The position numbers were made by a program, and so were the translations under genes. From positions 248,001 to 312,000 of the forward strand of contig PHBZ01000009.1 of assembly GCA_002840755.1 (NCBI GenBank): 64,000 nt of DNA, given 5' to 3'. The number at the start of each line of letters is the position of its first letter. Position 1 is the first letter of the stretch. A model generated the notes under the pieces. That model made no database searches. It was not told the DNA's origin and saw nothing but the letters and a program-made list of their open reading frames with translations. Below, piece by piece: positions 26,687 to 35,158 of this stretch. The DNA is from Chloroflexi bacterium HGW-Chloroflexi-10 (lineage in GTDB: Bacteria; Chloroflexota; Anaerolineae; Anaerolineales; Anaerolineaceae).

Positions 26687-26716
26687 TGTTCTAAATCTCC
26701 TTTTTGGCAAATATCA

Positions 26717-27379
26717 TTAATAACAAGCCGCCGGCATTTGAAGCGCCTGGCTCAAACACGGCTGCTGAAAATAAACGACCCGATGGGCTAACAGGGGTAC
26801 TTCCTCACGGATGTGGGTAATGAATAGCAGGCTCACCTGTGGGTTGGTTTGTAAAAAATGGCGAATAATGCCCAGTTTGGATTCGGAGCCAATGGATTGG
26901 AAAGGTTCATCCATCAGCACAAAACGCGGCCTGCCCAGCAAGGCACGCACCAGGGATACTTTCTGCTTCATCCCGCCGGATAACTGGAAGGGGTAATGCT
27001 TCTTATAAGCTGCCAGTTCGCACACCTCCAGCCATTCCAGGCATTCCCGGCGAACCTGCGGGTCAATTGCCTTTTCCTGAGCTTTAAAGGGCAGGTAGAT
27101 GTTTTCTTCCACCGTCATAAAAGGGAAAAGGCGCGGCTCCTGAAAAATAGTTACGGGCGGTTGTTCTTTCAGCATCACCCGTCCTGCGTCAGCTTTTTCA
27201 AGCCCGGCAAGGATACGAATCAGGGTAGTCTTCCCCGCCCCGGATGGCGCGCACAGGGCAACCCGTTCACCATGGCGGATGGTCAGCGAAAGGTCACGGA
27301 TCACCGCCTGGGCAGCAAAACTTTTCTCTAAATTTTTAATCTCAAGTAAGATTTCGTCATACATGGATTTACCCGGCAT
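26717..27379 (-). CDS. ABC transporter ATP-binding protein (nitrate/sulfonate/taurine type)
   Basis: 220 residues, SsuB/TauB-like. Walker A APSGAGKTT, Q-loop TIFQEPRLFPFMT, signature LSGGMKQKVSLVRAL, Walker B FVLMDEPFQSIG and the switch His (LLFITHIREE) are visible. It energises the adjacent permease. The start could be the ATG at 27379, which overlaps the permease end, or the ATG at 27364; neither has a strong ribosome-binding site. Substrate class in this family ranges over sulfonates, nitrate, cyanate, thiamine precursors and aromatic acids, so none is assigned here. Confidence 0.85.
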   Translation of the reverse strand: MPGKSMYDEILLEIKNLEKSFAAQAVIRDLSLTIRHGERVALCAPSGAGKTTLIRILAGLEKADAGRVMLKEQPPVTIFQEPRLFPFMTVEENIYLPFKAQEKAIDPQVRRECLEWLEVCELAAYKKHYPFQLSGGMKQKVSLVRALLGRPRFVLMDEPFQSIGSESKLGIIRHFLQTNPQVSLLFITHIREEVPLLAHRVVYFQQPCLSQALQMPAACY

Positions 27380-28130
27380 AAAAATATTTACGATAAAATA
27401 CCGAAAAGAAGAGCCATTGCACAGCCTGAAAAATAAGCGTGAAGATCATCAAGACCAGCAAATAAAAGAACACTTCTTTCATGTTGAGAAAAATACGGGC
27501 ATTGTTCAACAGGTACCCCAGCCCGTCCTGTGAACCGATAAACTCACCCAGCACCACCACCTTAACCGCCAGGCTTACACCCAGGCTGAGGTTGCTCTGT
27601 AAAACCGGGACGAGCGCCGGCAGGTATATCGTGCTGAGCAGCAACCTTTTTTTGCTCTTGATCGTCACCAGGTATTCTTCAAGCAGGAGGTTTTTGGCAT
27701 ACAGTCCGTTGAAGGTGTTGAGCGCCAGGGTTGGCAGCACCATGAGGGTAATCAACAGAATAGGGGTAGCGCTTCCTAACCCGCACACCAGCAGAAAAAT
27801 GACTCCCAATACCGTCCCGGGCAGTACCTGCAATGCCATCATCAGTGCATTGAGCTGCCCACCCCATTTTTGCACAAAAGCCAGGCTGCCCAGCAGCGTT
27901 CCCGCTATCAGTGAAAAGGCAAATCCAGCCATGACGCGGTAAAGAGTGATCAGGACATGCTGCCCAAAACCCTGTGGCAGTCCGGCTGCGGCGGCCTTCA
28001 ACACTTCAACCGGAGAAGGAATAATGTAAGCGGGATAAGCCATGGCTGAGAGACTCCATACCAAAAGGATCAGTCCGGCGCCGATTACCTCATTTCTCAG
28101 CAATGAAATAAAACTGAGTGTATTTTTCAT
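27369..28130 (-). CDS. ABC transporter permease (SsuC/TauC type)
   Basis: About 253 residues with six predicted membrane helices. The binding-protein-dependent permease motif is recognisable around EEYLVTIKSKKRLLLSTIYLP (the EAA loop equivalent, near residues 150-172). ATG at 28130 is favoured over the TTG at 28145 because GGAAAG precedes it. It overlaps the end of the binding-protein gene by 41 bases and the ATPase gene start, implying strong coupling of the three transporter genes. Confidence 0.85.
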   Translation of the reverse strand: MKNTLSFISLLRNEVIGAGLILLVWSLSAMAYPAYIIPSPVEVLKAAAAGLPQGFGQHVLITLYRVMAGFAFSLIAGTLLGSLAFVQKWGGQLNALMMALQVLPGTVLGVIFLLVCGLGSATPILLITLMVLPTLALNTFNGLYAKNLLLEEYLVTIKSKKRLLLSTIYLPALVPVLQSNLSLGVSLAVKVVVLGEFIGSQDGLGYLLNNARIFLNMKEVFFYLLVLMIFTLIFQAVQWLFFSVFYRKYFYAG

Positions 28131-29070
28131 CAAGTGGCTTTCCAATTACCTGGAAATAATTCTGTATGTGCGACTGCATCTCTCCACCGCTATAGAGTTG
28201 GTAGTGGGTGTGAGAAAGCGCGTTTTCTAAAACGCCGCCAGGCAGCTTGAAAGAACCTGCTGCTGTCTCCACAGCCGCCTGCGGATCGGACTGCGCGGCT
28301 GCGATAGCCTTTGACAGGGCGGCATTGAAAGCATCGATTTCAGCAGCGTGGCTCTCCGCCCAATCGCGGTTGGCAAATGTGCCAACCTGCGGATACCCGT
28401 TGCCTCCAGGGTTGTACTGATTCCACAGGTCATACAGGCTAAACGAAACACTGATCCCGGGCTGGCCCTGCAGCAGCGAGACGCTCGGCTCGGGTAGGAT
28501 CACCGCCCCCGCCTGTCCCTGTTTAAGCAGCGCTATGGAAGATTCAAATGGCGCGTACACTGGCGTAATATCCTGCCCCCACTCGAGGCCTTCTTGGGCG
28601 GCCAGGTACCGGCACACTTCCTCAATCGGCGAACCGGCAAAAGGCACAGTCACCTCACGTCCTTTCAAATCCGCAAAATTGGCCAGCGCTTCGCCATTGG
28701 TCACCAGATAAGACAGTCCGCTGACGTAGGTATTCACTATCTGCAGGGGTACCTCGTTGCGATAGAGATCTACCCCCACCGATAAACCGGTGACAACCAT
28801 ATCCACCTCACCGCGAGCAAAGAGGGTATTTGCCTGGTCCTGGTTGGTGTAGAGGGTCAGATCAACATTACCCAGTTCCTCGGCAGCCAGAATAACCGGG
28901 ATGGAGGAACTCGAAGCCGGGGCATACAGCGCCCACCTTTCCAATGATGCCGCCGGATCTGCACTCGCCGCCGGAAATTCTTGAGGGTTAGCGCTGCCGG
29001 AGCAGGCACTCAGGCCAGCCACTGCCAGTATCAAGAGCATTAACATAGTCCGATAAAAAGATTTCATCAT
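28090..29070 (-). CDS. ABC transporter substrate-binding lipoprotein (NMT1/SsuA-like)
   Basis: 326 residues with a lipoprotein signal (lipobox LSAC) and a small-molecule binding fold of the NMT1/SsuA kind: an early strand RWALYAPASSSSIPVILAAEELG, the segment FARGEVDMVVTGLSVGVDLYRN, and FADLKGREVTVPFAGSP, which matches the 'L+GK.I.v...gs' helix-strand pattern of these proteins. It lies 34 bases after the CBS-domain gene and is followed by its permease and ATPase. Ligand unknown. Confidence 0.85.
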   Translation of the reverse strand: MMKSFYRTMLMLLILAVAGLSACSGSANPQEFPAASADPAASLERWALYAPASSSSIPVILAAEELGNVDLTLYTNQDQANTLFARGEVDMVVTGLSVGVDLYRNEVPLQIVNTYVSGLSYLVTNGEALANFADLKGREVTVPFAGSPIEEVCRYLAAQEGLEWGQDITPVYAPFESSIALLKQGQAGAVILPEPSVSLLQGQPGISVSFSLYDLWNQYNPGGNGYPQVGTFANRDWAESHAAEIDAFNAALSKAIAAAQSDPQAAVETAAGSFKLPGGVLENALSHTHYQLYSGGEMQSHIQNYFQVIGKPLDEKYTQFYFIAEK

Positions 29071-29104
29071 TTCCTACCATAAAAATTGGAATACGTTGTA
29101 TTTA

Positions 29105-29941
29105 CTAAAAAAATTTTTGCACAATCAATAAAAATAAGTCGCTTTCGGTGATGATCCCGGCCAATTTTCCTTCGGCATCCACTACCGGCAGACAGTGTAT
29201 CTTATAGTTAATCATCAATTGGGCGGCATCGGTAACCAACGCATCCGCGCGAATGGTGATAAGGTCGCGGGTCATTATTTGCTCAACTGACTGGGTCAGA
29301 ATTTTCAGCGAGACTTCCTGGTTGTTGCGGGCTGCCAGACGCGAGATGTCGCTGCTCATCAGGTCGGTCCGGGTTACCAATCCCACCATTTGATTTTCAC
29401 GCATCACCGGCAGTGAGCGGATGCGCATGGTGCCCATCAGGCGGTGCGCCTCCAATAGGCTGGTATCTTCATCAATACTCACGACCTCTTCGGTCATAAG
29501 ATGTTCCACAATAACCTTGCGTTTAAGGGTGGGAAATTCCTCGACAATAACCCGCATCAAGTCCGAATTGGTGAGAATGCCAACCAGTTTCTTATTCTCC
29601 AGTACTGGCAAGGCAGTAATTTTGTTTTCAAGCATAACCCGTGCGGCTTTAGGCACTCTGGAAGCAGGGACAACTGTCAGCGGTTTGGTGCTCATGATTT
29701 CGTTGACTATAGCTTCGTCCAGGGTCACCATGTTCTGCCAGGCGTGCAAATCGAGTTGTGAAAGGTCCAGCCGTAACAAGCCGCGTCGGGTGACGATTCC
29801 TACCAGTTCATCATCCTTTATCACCGGCAGCGCCCGGATCTTATGATCGTCCAGGATGCGGCGCGCTTCAGTCAGTTTTGTTTCTGGCGATACAGTGATG
29901 ACAGGAGAAGTCATCCAGTTTTTTACAGTTCCGTTATTCAT
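29105..29941 (-). CDS. Protein with four CBS domains (two Bateman modules)
   Basis: 278 residues made almost entirely of four CBS motifs, each opening with a 'V.dWMTspvitV', 'EIMSTKPLTV', 'HLMTEEVVSI' or 'QIMTRDLITI' strand and containing an 'IRALPVI..D.LVGIVT' type core. Such modules bind adenosine nucleotides (AMP, ATP, NADH or SAM) and sense energy or redox state. It appears to be the first gene of the operon that continues through the ABC transporter into hydCBA, so it may be a nucleotide-responsive control subunit for the transporter or hydrogenase. The ATG at 29941 has GAGGTG seven bases upstream. Confidence 0.85.
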   Translation of the reverse strand: MNNGTVKNWMTSPVITVSPETKLTEARRILDDHKIRALPVIKDDELVGIVTRRGLLRLDLSQLDLHAWQNMVTLDEAIVNEIMSTKPLTVVPASRVPKAARVMLENKITALPVLENKKLVGILTNSDLMRVIVEEFPTLKRKVIVEHLMTEEVVSIDEDTSLLEAHRLMGTMRIRSLPVMRENQMVGLVTRTDLMSSDISRLAARNNQEVSLKILTQSVEQIMTRDLITIRADALVTDAAQLMINYKIHCLPVVDAEGKLAGIITESDLFLLIVQKFF

Positions 29942-29970
29942 GCTCATTCACCTCGCTATCTGGTTTCCGG

Positions 29971-29999
29971 GAAAGCAGAGGATGCTCTCTCCTGCTTTC
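29971..29999 (-). other. 5' hairpin upstream of the CBS-ABC-hydABC operon
   Basis: GAAAGCAG and CTGCTTTC (13-base spacer) form an eight-base-pair stem about 30 bases before the CBS-gene start. It may shape mRNA stability or translation; there is no U-run after it. Confidence 0.35.
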
Positions 30000-30130
30000 T
30001 GTCACATTTTGTCAAAGTATATCGGTGGTGTTTTAATAAATCATCGCCAGAAGCGATGAAATGGGTGTTCGTAAAACAAGCTAAATTCTCCTCGTGATAG
30101 AAGGTGAGGAGCATTAACCCGAATTACGCA

Positions 30131-30162
30131 AACCGCCCTCATTATTAATGATGAAGGCGGTT
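30131..30162 (-). terminator. Terminator-like hairpin after the NarL-type regulator
   Basis: AACCGCC / GGCGGTT arms extend with one mismatch into a long AT-rich stem, about 85 bases after the regulator stop codon. On the minus strand only three U follow. Likely 3' end of that transcript, modest confidence. The remaining roughly 300 bases around it (29942-30246) hold no other recognised gene. Confidence 0.5.
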
Positions 30163-30246
30163 AATAAAATGAACAAATTTATGCTTCCCGTGAAGGAAAA
30201 GCATTCCCCGGACAATTATTAATAGCGGGTTTTATCCGGGCGGCAA

Positions 30247-30894
30247 TTAATCGTCAGGCAAATCAACAATGCCGGCGCGCATGGCGTAGATAACCGCCTG
30301 GGTCCGGCTGGAGACTTCCAGTTTGGAAAGAATGCGCCCCACATGGGAATGCACCGTGGCAGCGCTGACCACCATTAAGCGGGCGATCTCCTGGTTCGTG
30401 TAACCCTGTGCCATCAATTTCAAAACACTTAATTCGCGCTCGGTGAGTTTTTTGATTAACCCCTCTTGTTCTTCAGGTTCGTGCATCTGCCGCACCAGGT
30501 GCTGCACCACCATAGGGTGCAGGCAAACCTCTCCGCGCGCCGCCTGGTGCACTGCCTGTACCAGTTCAGGTTCGCTGGCATCCTTGAGGATGTAGCCAAT
30601 TGCTCCGGCATTCAGTGCCGGGATAACACTGCTCTGCGTATTAATGCCCGAAAAGATGATGATATTCACCTCAGGAGCGCTTTTTTTAATCAGACGGGTA
30701 GCCTCAATACCATCCACCCCCGGCATGACCAGATTCATCATAACCACATTCGGGCGCAAGGAAATGGCCAACTCAGTAGCGCGTTCACCGTTATTGGCTA
30801 CACCCACCACCTCGATGTCGTCGTGATTTTTGAACATGGCCACCAGACCGCTCAAAACCACTGGATAGTCATCCACAATCAACAATTTGATCAT
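30247..30894 (-). CDS. NarL/FixJ-type response regulator with substituted phosphoacceptor
   Basis: 215 residues: receiver domain (1-120) plus LuxR-type HTH (about 148-205, LTERELSVLKLMAQGYTNQEIA). The acidic pair DD at 8-9, the Ser in IIFSG and the Lys in YILKD are kept, but the residue that should be the phosphorylated Asp is Asn54 in VVMMNLVMPG. The receiver is therefore probably not phosphorylated in the usual way and may be locked or respond to another signal. No histidine kinase is adjacent. A -10-like TATGAT lies eight bases before the ATG and no ribosome-binding site is seen. It is separate from the CBS-hyd operon but directly upstream on the same strand. Confidence 0.88.
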   Translation of the reverse strand: MIKLLIVDDYPVVLSGLVAMFKNHDDIEVVGVANNGERATELAISLRPNVVMMNLVMPGVDGIEATRLIKKSAPEVNIIIFSGINTQSSVIPALNAGAIGYILKDASEPELVQAVHQAARGEVCLHPMVVQHLVRQMHEPEEQEGLIKKLTERELSVLKLMAQGYTNQEIARLMVVSAATVHSHVGRILSKLEVSSRTQAVIYAMRAGIVDLPDD

Positions 30895-30902
30895 TTTGTA
30901 AA

Positions 30903-30908
30903 ATCATA
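30903..30908 (-). promoter_or_regulatory. -10 box of the NarL-type regulator; predicted leaderless transcript
   Basis: TATGAT on the minus strand ends eight bases before the ATG, with no ribosome-binding site between. TTGATA lies 19 bases further upstream as a possible -35. Confidence 0.4.
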
Positions 30909-31048
30909 GCCCAGCATAAATTCTGTTTATCAATAAATCATTTTACTGTATTTAATCCGAAAAAACCAAGCCAATTCTGGCATTGTAGGTCTTCTATGGT
31001 TTTTATAGCGTACTAGGCAGCTCTGATACCGTATAGAGCAATTTTTTA

Positions 31049-32659
31049 TCAATCTTCTTTGCCAATCAATGCAGGGTTACAACGTTGCATTTTCTCCGGC
31101 TCAAGGCTCCATTGATATGGCTTATCATAAGATGCATCATAACTAAGGTCCTCCAATAAAGGATAATCCGAACTAAAATATTCATTGAAAAGAAGCCGGA
31201 AAGAATTTACGGGCGATACAGCAGCATACAGCTCAGAATCATGCATGCCTGGAAAATAATAAGCATTCAAAATTGGCAGGCGGTCTTCCAGAATAACGCC
31301 ATGATCACCCTGAAGGATAATAATTGGCGGAGTACTCGAATTCAATAATATTTCCTGGACGATATCCAGGATTTTTTGATTGATAAATTCCAACTGGTTT
31401 ATATAGCCTTCAATAAACAAATCATTACTGACCGGGGTATCGTATATCCCACTGAAATATCGGCGGTCGGTTGTGAAACTCCCATCTGCTCGGAAAACAA
31501 ATGGAGTATGGGGCACTGTGATATGCGCAAAAGTAAACGTAGGTTGTGGGTTGGTAGAGATATTCACTAATTCGTCAAAAATAAAGTTTTGAAGATTCAC
31601 ATGATCGGTGTAAGGAAATGTAACCCTGTCAAAGAGTACATTAACCAAAGGAATATCAGTGTCATATAAAATCTTAAACACCGAATTTTTTAACAGGAGA
31701 ATTTCATATGGATGGATGCTGCCAAGAAAGGCAACCGGTTTGGATGGTGCCAGATACCGGTCAACGTTGGTTATTTCTGTGAACTCATAGCCAGTTTCAA
31801 AAGTAAAGGTCTGGTATTCTAACAACTCAAAGAGTTGGAATACTGTGGAATTTTTGATCATGCCTTTAAGAAAATTTTCATTATCGTCCGTTGATGCCGA
31901 TTCATCGATAATCCCCTGCAAGTAAGCCATATTTAAGCTGGAAGCCAGGGAACTTCTGGTAAGGGTATAGTTGCTGCGGCTGCAATCTGCCACGTAAAAT
32001 CCCAGCGCTGTGAGCGAATTGGTAAAATCACTGTTATCAAAAGAAAAATCTTTTTCAATCAAATCGTTTCGTGCATATAAATCCAGAATAATATAATAGA
32101 CGTCGGGGGTGCCCAGTTCAGCCGTAATTTTAACCGCCTCAATGCCCACTTCAATTTGATTATCCACTTCAGAAGAATTTTCAGGCGCCAATTTGTTTTC
32201 ATTATTCATGTTGATTGCTTTTGGAATAAACTGGACAAACTGCAAAATAATAAAAATAACGGAAATAAACTTTATTGCCAGGATGACATTCGAAGAAATT
32301 TTTATCTTGTAAATCAAAAACGCCAGAAGGCTCACCAAAACGAGATAGATCAGAACCAATTCTTTATGATGTCCGAACACACTATCTGCTTCTACCAATT
32401 CATCATAGAACCCTCCATACAGGTATAGAAACAGGTAAGTTACACTGGCAAATAAAATGATTTTCCTGGAATCGCGAAAAACAATGCGAGTAAACGCCAA
32501 AAGAATGACGAAGACTGCAATAGAAATGAACGCGGATCGAAAAAAGACACCCAAGGGTGTATCATAAGAATTTCTGACAAAAATAAAACCTGGAACGAGA
32601 AGGGGGAGGAATAAAACGATAAGGACGTTTTCTTTAATAAGATTGGTAAAAAACTTCAT
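31049..32659 (-). CDS. Membrane-bound sulfatase/phosphatase-fold hydrolase
   Basis: 536 residues: about five predicted membrane helices in the first 150 residues, then an extracytoplasmic alkaline-phosphatase-superfamily domain. PDVYYIILDLYARND is the first metal strand, SNYTLTRSSLASSLN holds the likely nucleophile (Thr or Ser), HITVPHTPFVF and LQGDHGV supply the second metal set. It resembles sulfatase-family enzymes that modify or transfer head groups on cell-surface glycans or lipids, such as LTA-synthase relatives, but no specific substrate can be read. The gene is AT-richer than its neighbours. It is divergent from the small DPGTG protein and methyltransferase genes. Confidence 0.8.
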   Translation of the reverse strand: MKFFTNLIKENVLIVLFLPLLVPGFIFVRNSYDTPLGVFFRSAFISIAVFVILLAFTRIVFRDSRKIILFASVTYLFLYLYGGFYDELVEADSVFGHHKELVLIYLVLVSLLAFLIYKIKISSNVILAIKFISVIFIILQFVQFIPKAINMNNENKLAPENSSEVDNQIEVGIEAVKITAELGTPDVYYIILDLYARNDLIEKDFSFDNSDFTNSLTALGFYVADCSRSNYTLTRSSLASSLNMAYLQGIIDESASTDDNENFLKGMIKNSTVFQLFELLEYQTFTFETGYEFTEITNVDRYLAPSKPVAFLGSIHPYEILLLKNSVFKILYDTDIPLVNVLFDRVTFPYTDHVNLQNFIFDELVNISTNPQPTFTFAHITVPHTPFVFRADGSFTTDRRYFSGIYDTPVSNDLFIEGYINQLEFINQKILDIVQEILLNSSTPPIIILQGDHGVILEDRLPILNAYYFPGMHDSELYAAVSPVNSFRLLFNEYFSSDYPLLEDLSYDASYDKPYQWSLEPEKMQRCNPALIGKED

Positions 32660-32913
32660 TAAACAAAAGACCTTTCTTATTCATACAATTCATTTTGAAA
32701 AATCAAATACCGGCGTGTGCTTTTCAGATGCAGATATATAGTTTATAAAAAAAACAATCAACCCCACAAAAATATGTGATAACATTTTAACACATTCACA
32801 GACCAATATTTCACAGTTGACAATTCTGAAAAGAAATTTTTTAATCTCCAAAGTTGTTTACAATACATAGAATAATAAAAAAATAGCTATAATAAAAAAC
32901 AAAAAGGAAACTT
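32660..32913. promoter_or_regulatory. AT-rich divergent intergenic region
   Basis: 254 bases between the sulfatase-like gene (minus) and the small membrane protein gene (plus), strikingly AT-rich. It contains TATAAT at 32888-32893 and the ribosome-binding site AAAAAGGA before the plus-strand ATG. No clear -35 box is seen for either direction. Its base composition contrasts with the rest of the window. Confidence 0.5.
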
Positions 32914-33117
32914 ATGCACTATATCTTCACAAAAAGTCTGTTACTTTACCTCGATCCTGGTACAGGCAGCTTATTTGCTCAATTATTGGCTGCGGGTCTA
33001 TTGGGAAGTATTGGTCTGATCATTAAGATTTATTGGCGTCGCATAAAAGCCATATTTACCAGAAAGAACAATGTAGAAGAAGAAAACACCCCATCGATTA
33101 TGGATGAAGATGAATGA
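32914..33117 (+). CDS. Small membrane protein with LDPGTGS motif
   Basis: 67 residues: a short N-terminus, the motif YLDPGTGSLFAQ, one membrane helix (about residues 20-40), then a basic patch YWRRIKAIF and an acidic tail. Small proteins with this DPGTGS-helix-WRRIK layout occur in many bacteria, often beside methyltransferase or glycan genes, and have no established function to my knowledge. AAGGA precedes the ATG by six bases. Its stop codon overlaps the start of the methyltransferase gene (ATGA), so the two proteins are probably made together. Confidence 0.8.
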   Translation: MHYIFTKSLLLYLDPGTGSLFAQLLAAGLLGSIGLIIKIYWRRIKAIFTRKNNVEEENTPSIMDEDE

Positions 33118-34502
33118 TGGAAGAGATTCAATCTCACCCATCTTCCTTCCGTGATCCAAGTGGTTATATTTTCATACACAAGCAATCTGTTTTTCGACAA
33201 ATAAATCTTACCTACCGGGACCAATACGATTTTTTGATCTCCTCCGGTTTGTATCAAAACCTGGTTGAGCGGGAATATCTCATCCCCCACAAGGAGGTTG
33301 ATTTTATACCGGCGAAAAGTCCTTCGGCTTATAAAATTATCCAACCTGAAATGCTGCCCTTCATTTCTTACCCCTATGAATGGTGCTTTTCTCAATTAAA
33401 AGACGCGGCATTGCTTACCCTGAAAATTGCAAAAGCAGCTTTAGCCAAAAACATGGTCCTCAAGGACGCCAGCGCTTACAATATCCAGTTCATCCATGGA
33501 AAGCCGGTCTTTATCGATACCCTTTCCTTTGATATTTACCAGGAAGGCAAACCCTGGGACGGCTACCGCCAGTTCTGCCAGCATTTTCTGGCCCCATTAG
33601 CGCTTGCCGCGCACGTTGATATTCGTTTTATCCAATCATTGAAATTATTTATCGATGGCATCCCTTTGGATTTTGCCAGCAAACTGTTACCGTTTAAAAC
33701 CAGGCTGGATTTTAATGGCCTGGGCACGCATATCCATATCCATGCCGGAATGCAGAACTCCTTTGCGGGTCAGGGGCAATCTTCCGAAAGTGCCGTACAG
33801 ATCACCCGGCAAATGTTATTGAATATATATGATAGACTGATGCAAACTGTAGAAAAACTCACATGGGAGTCCAAGAATACCGAGTGGGGTAATTATTACC
33901 AGGATACCAATTATTCCAAACAGGCATTTACTGCCAAACAAACCCTCATCAAGGAAATGATCGCACGGGTCCAGCCGGCAACCGTCTGGGACCTGGGTGC
34001 AAACAACGGGCTTTTCAGCCGCCTGGCCTCCGAACAGGGCATCTTCACCATCGCCAGCGACATCGATGAAGCCGCCGTTGAAAAAAATTACCGCTCAATT
34101 AAAGATTCCAACACCAAAAATTTACTGCCGCTCGTTGTCGATCTCACCAACCCCAGCCCGGCAATCGGCTGGCAGAATGCCGAACGCGATTCACTGGTCC
34201 AGCGTTCCCCGGTGGATCTGGTGATGGCCCTGGCCCTCATCCACCATCTGTGCATCTCCAACAACGTCCCCCTCGAAATGGTTGCCGCGCTCTTCGCAAA
34301 ACTGGGCCGCTGGGCCATTGTGGAATTTGTTCCCAAAGAAGATTCTCAGGTCCAACGGCTTTTGTCTACCAGAAAAGATATTTTTGATACCTATACCCAA
34401 GACGGATTTGAACTGGCTTTTGATATACACTTTGAATTGATCAGTAAATTCCCAATTGCTGATACGAAACGCACTTTGTATCTCTTTAAAAACCGCGGAT
34501 AA
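33114..34502 (+). CDS. Class I SAM-dependent methyltransferase, NoeA-like
   Basis: 462 residues. The N-terminal half begins SFRDPSGYIFIHKQSVFRQIN and includes KDASAYNIQFIHGKPVFIDTLSF, reminiscent of a protein-kinase-like substrate module. The C-terminal half is a class I methyltransferase with motif I VWDLGANNGLFSRLA and a later DLVMALALIHHL. Proteins of this architecture have been annotated as similar to rhizobial NoeA, a host-specificity nodulation protein. The gene is translationally coupled to the DPGTG membrane protein. Methylation of a surface glycan or lipid is a fair guess; the acceptor is unknown. Confidence 0.78.
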   Translation: MMEEIQSHPSSFRDPSGYIFIHKQSVFRQINLTYRDQYDFLISSGLYQNLVEREYLIPHKEVDFIPAKSPSAYKIIQPEMLPFISYPYEWCFSQLKDAALLTLKIAKAALAKNMVLKDASAYNIQFIHGKPVFIDTLSFDIYQEGKPWDGYRQFCQHFLAPLALAAHVDIRFIQSLKLFIDGIPLDFASKLLPFKTRLDFNGLGTHIHIHAGMQNSFAGQGQSSESAVQITRQMLLNIYDRLMQTVEKLTWESKNTEWGNYYQDTNYSKQAFTAKQTLIKEMIARVQPATVWDLGANNGLFSRLASEQGIFTIASDIDEAAVEKNYRSIKDSNTKNLLPLVVDLTNPSPAIGWQNAERDSLVQRSPVDLVMALALIHHLCISNNVPLEMVAALFAKLGRWAIVEFVPKEDSQVQRLLSTRKDIFDTYTQDGFELAFDIHFELISKFPIADTKRTLYLFKNRG

Positions 34503-34785
34503 AATAAAAATTCCACCACGATTTCCCTAACGAATCACCATCAGCAAATAAAGCCAGTGCGTTATAATCTGGTTTTCATACGCCCCCATATCCCTGTTTA
34601 TTACCCACATTTCTGTTTTACCGCCATCTGTGCCGGAAATTGAAAGGCGAAAACCGGAACCTGTAGGGGGTAAAACCACTTATGGGTAATCACCATGAAT
34701 TTACCATCATCTCAATAAAACAGTCACGCTTTTTCTTCGTGTTCTTCGTGGTTAAGGTTACAATAACAAAAAGGAGCATTCCCTC
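34503..34785. repeat. Intergenic region with a CTTCGTG repeat
   Basis: No gene found. At 34733-34759 the sequence repeats TTCTTCGTG twice followed by GTTAAGGTT; its complement (AACCACGAAG-type) resembles a dispersed intergenic repeat seen in many environmental bacterial genomes. The 5' part carries nothing recognisable. Confidence 0.4.
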
Positions 34786-35094
34786 ATGAAACACTTCCTT
34801 ATCGATATCGAATACAGCGTCCCGCTCGAACGCATCAACGAGATCGTCGGCGAACATCGCGCCTTCCTGCAAACCGGCTACGACAAAGGCTGGCTGCTCA
34901 TGTCCGGACCCAAAAACCCCAAAACCGGCGGCTTGATCATTGCCCGCGCACCCTCACTGGAAGACATCCAGAGATTCTTCAGCCACGATCCCTACCAGCT
35001 AAAACAAGCCGCTGTCTATACCTTCCGGGAATTTGACCCTGTAAAAAGGCAAGCCTTTATGGAAGAATGGATAGCAGGAATCGGTGAGAATTGA
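34786..35094 (+). CDS. YciI-family protein
   Basis: 102 residues of the YCII family (ferredoxin-like alpha/beta barrel dimer). It has the conserved early His (EHRAFLQTGYDKG), MSGPKNPKTGGLIIA, and the SHDPY motif with the family His-Asp pair. The role of the family is mostly unknown; some members act as small hydrolases or decarboxylating enzymes. An AAAGGAG box stands nine bases before the ATG. It is a single-gene unit convergent with the ABC exporter genes. Confidence 0.85.
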   Translation: MKHFLIDIEYSVPLERINEIVGEHRAFLQTGYDKGWLLMSGPKNPKTGGLIIARAPSLEDIQRFFSHDPYQLKQAAVYTFREFDPVKRQAFMEEWIAGIGEN

Positions 35095-35115
35095 TGAGTG
35101 CCTCGTGAAATTTGC

Positions 35116-35145
35116 CTCATCACTCATTACTCATCACTCATTACT
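35116..35145. repeat. 14-base tandem repeat CTCATCACTCATTA
   Basis: Two perfect copies of CTCATCACTCATTA plus two further bases, in the gap between the convergent YciI and ABC exporter genes. Related ACTCATTA strings occur at 38899-38930 and 57939-58013. Confidence 0.7.
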
Positions 35146-35158
35146 TTCCCCTTCTTCC

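Noticed and set aside
29948-30246. Rex-type operator upstream of the CBS-ABC-hydABC operon
   Set aside because: TTTGACA and TGTGACA strings occur, but no TTGTGA-N6-TCACAA palindrome is present.
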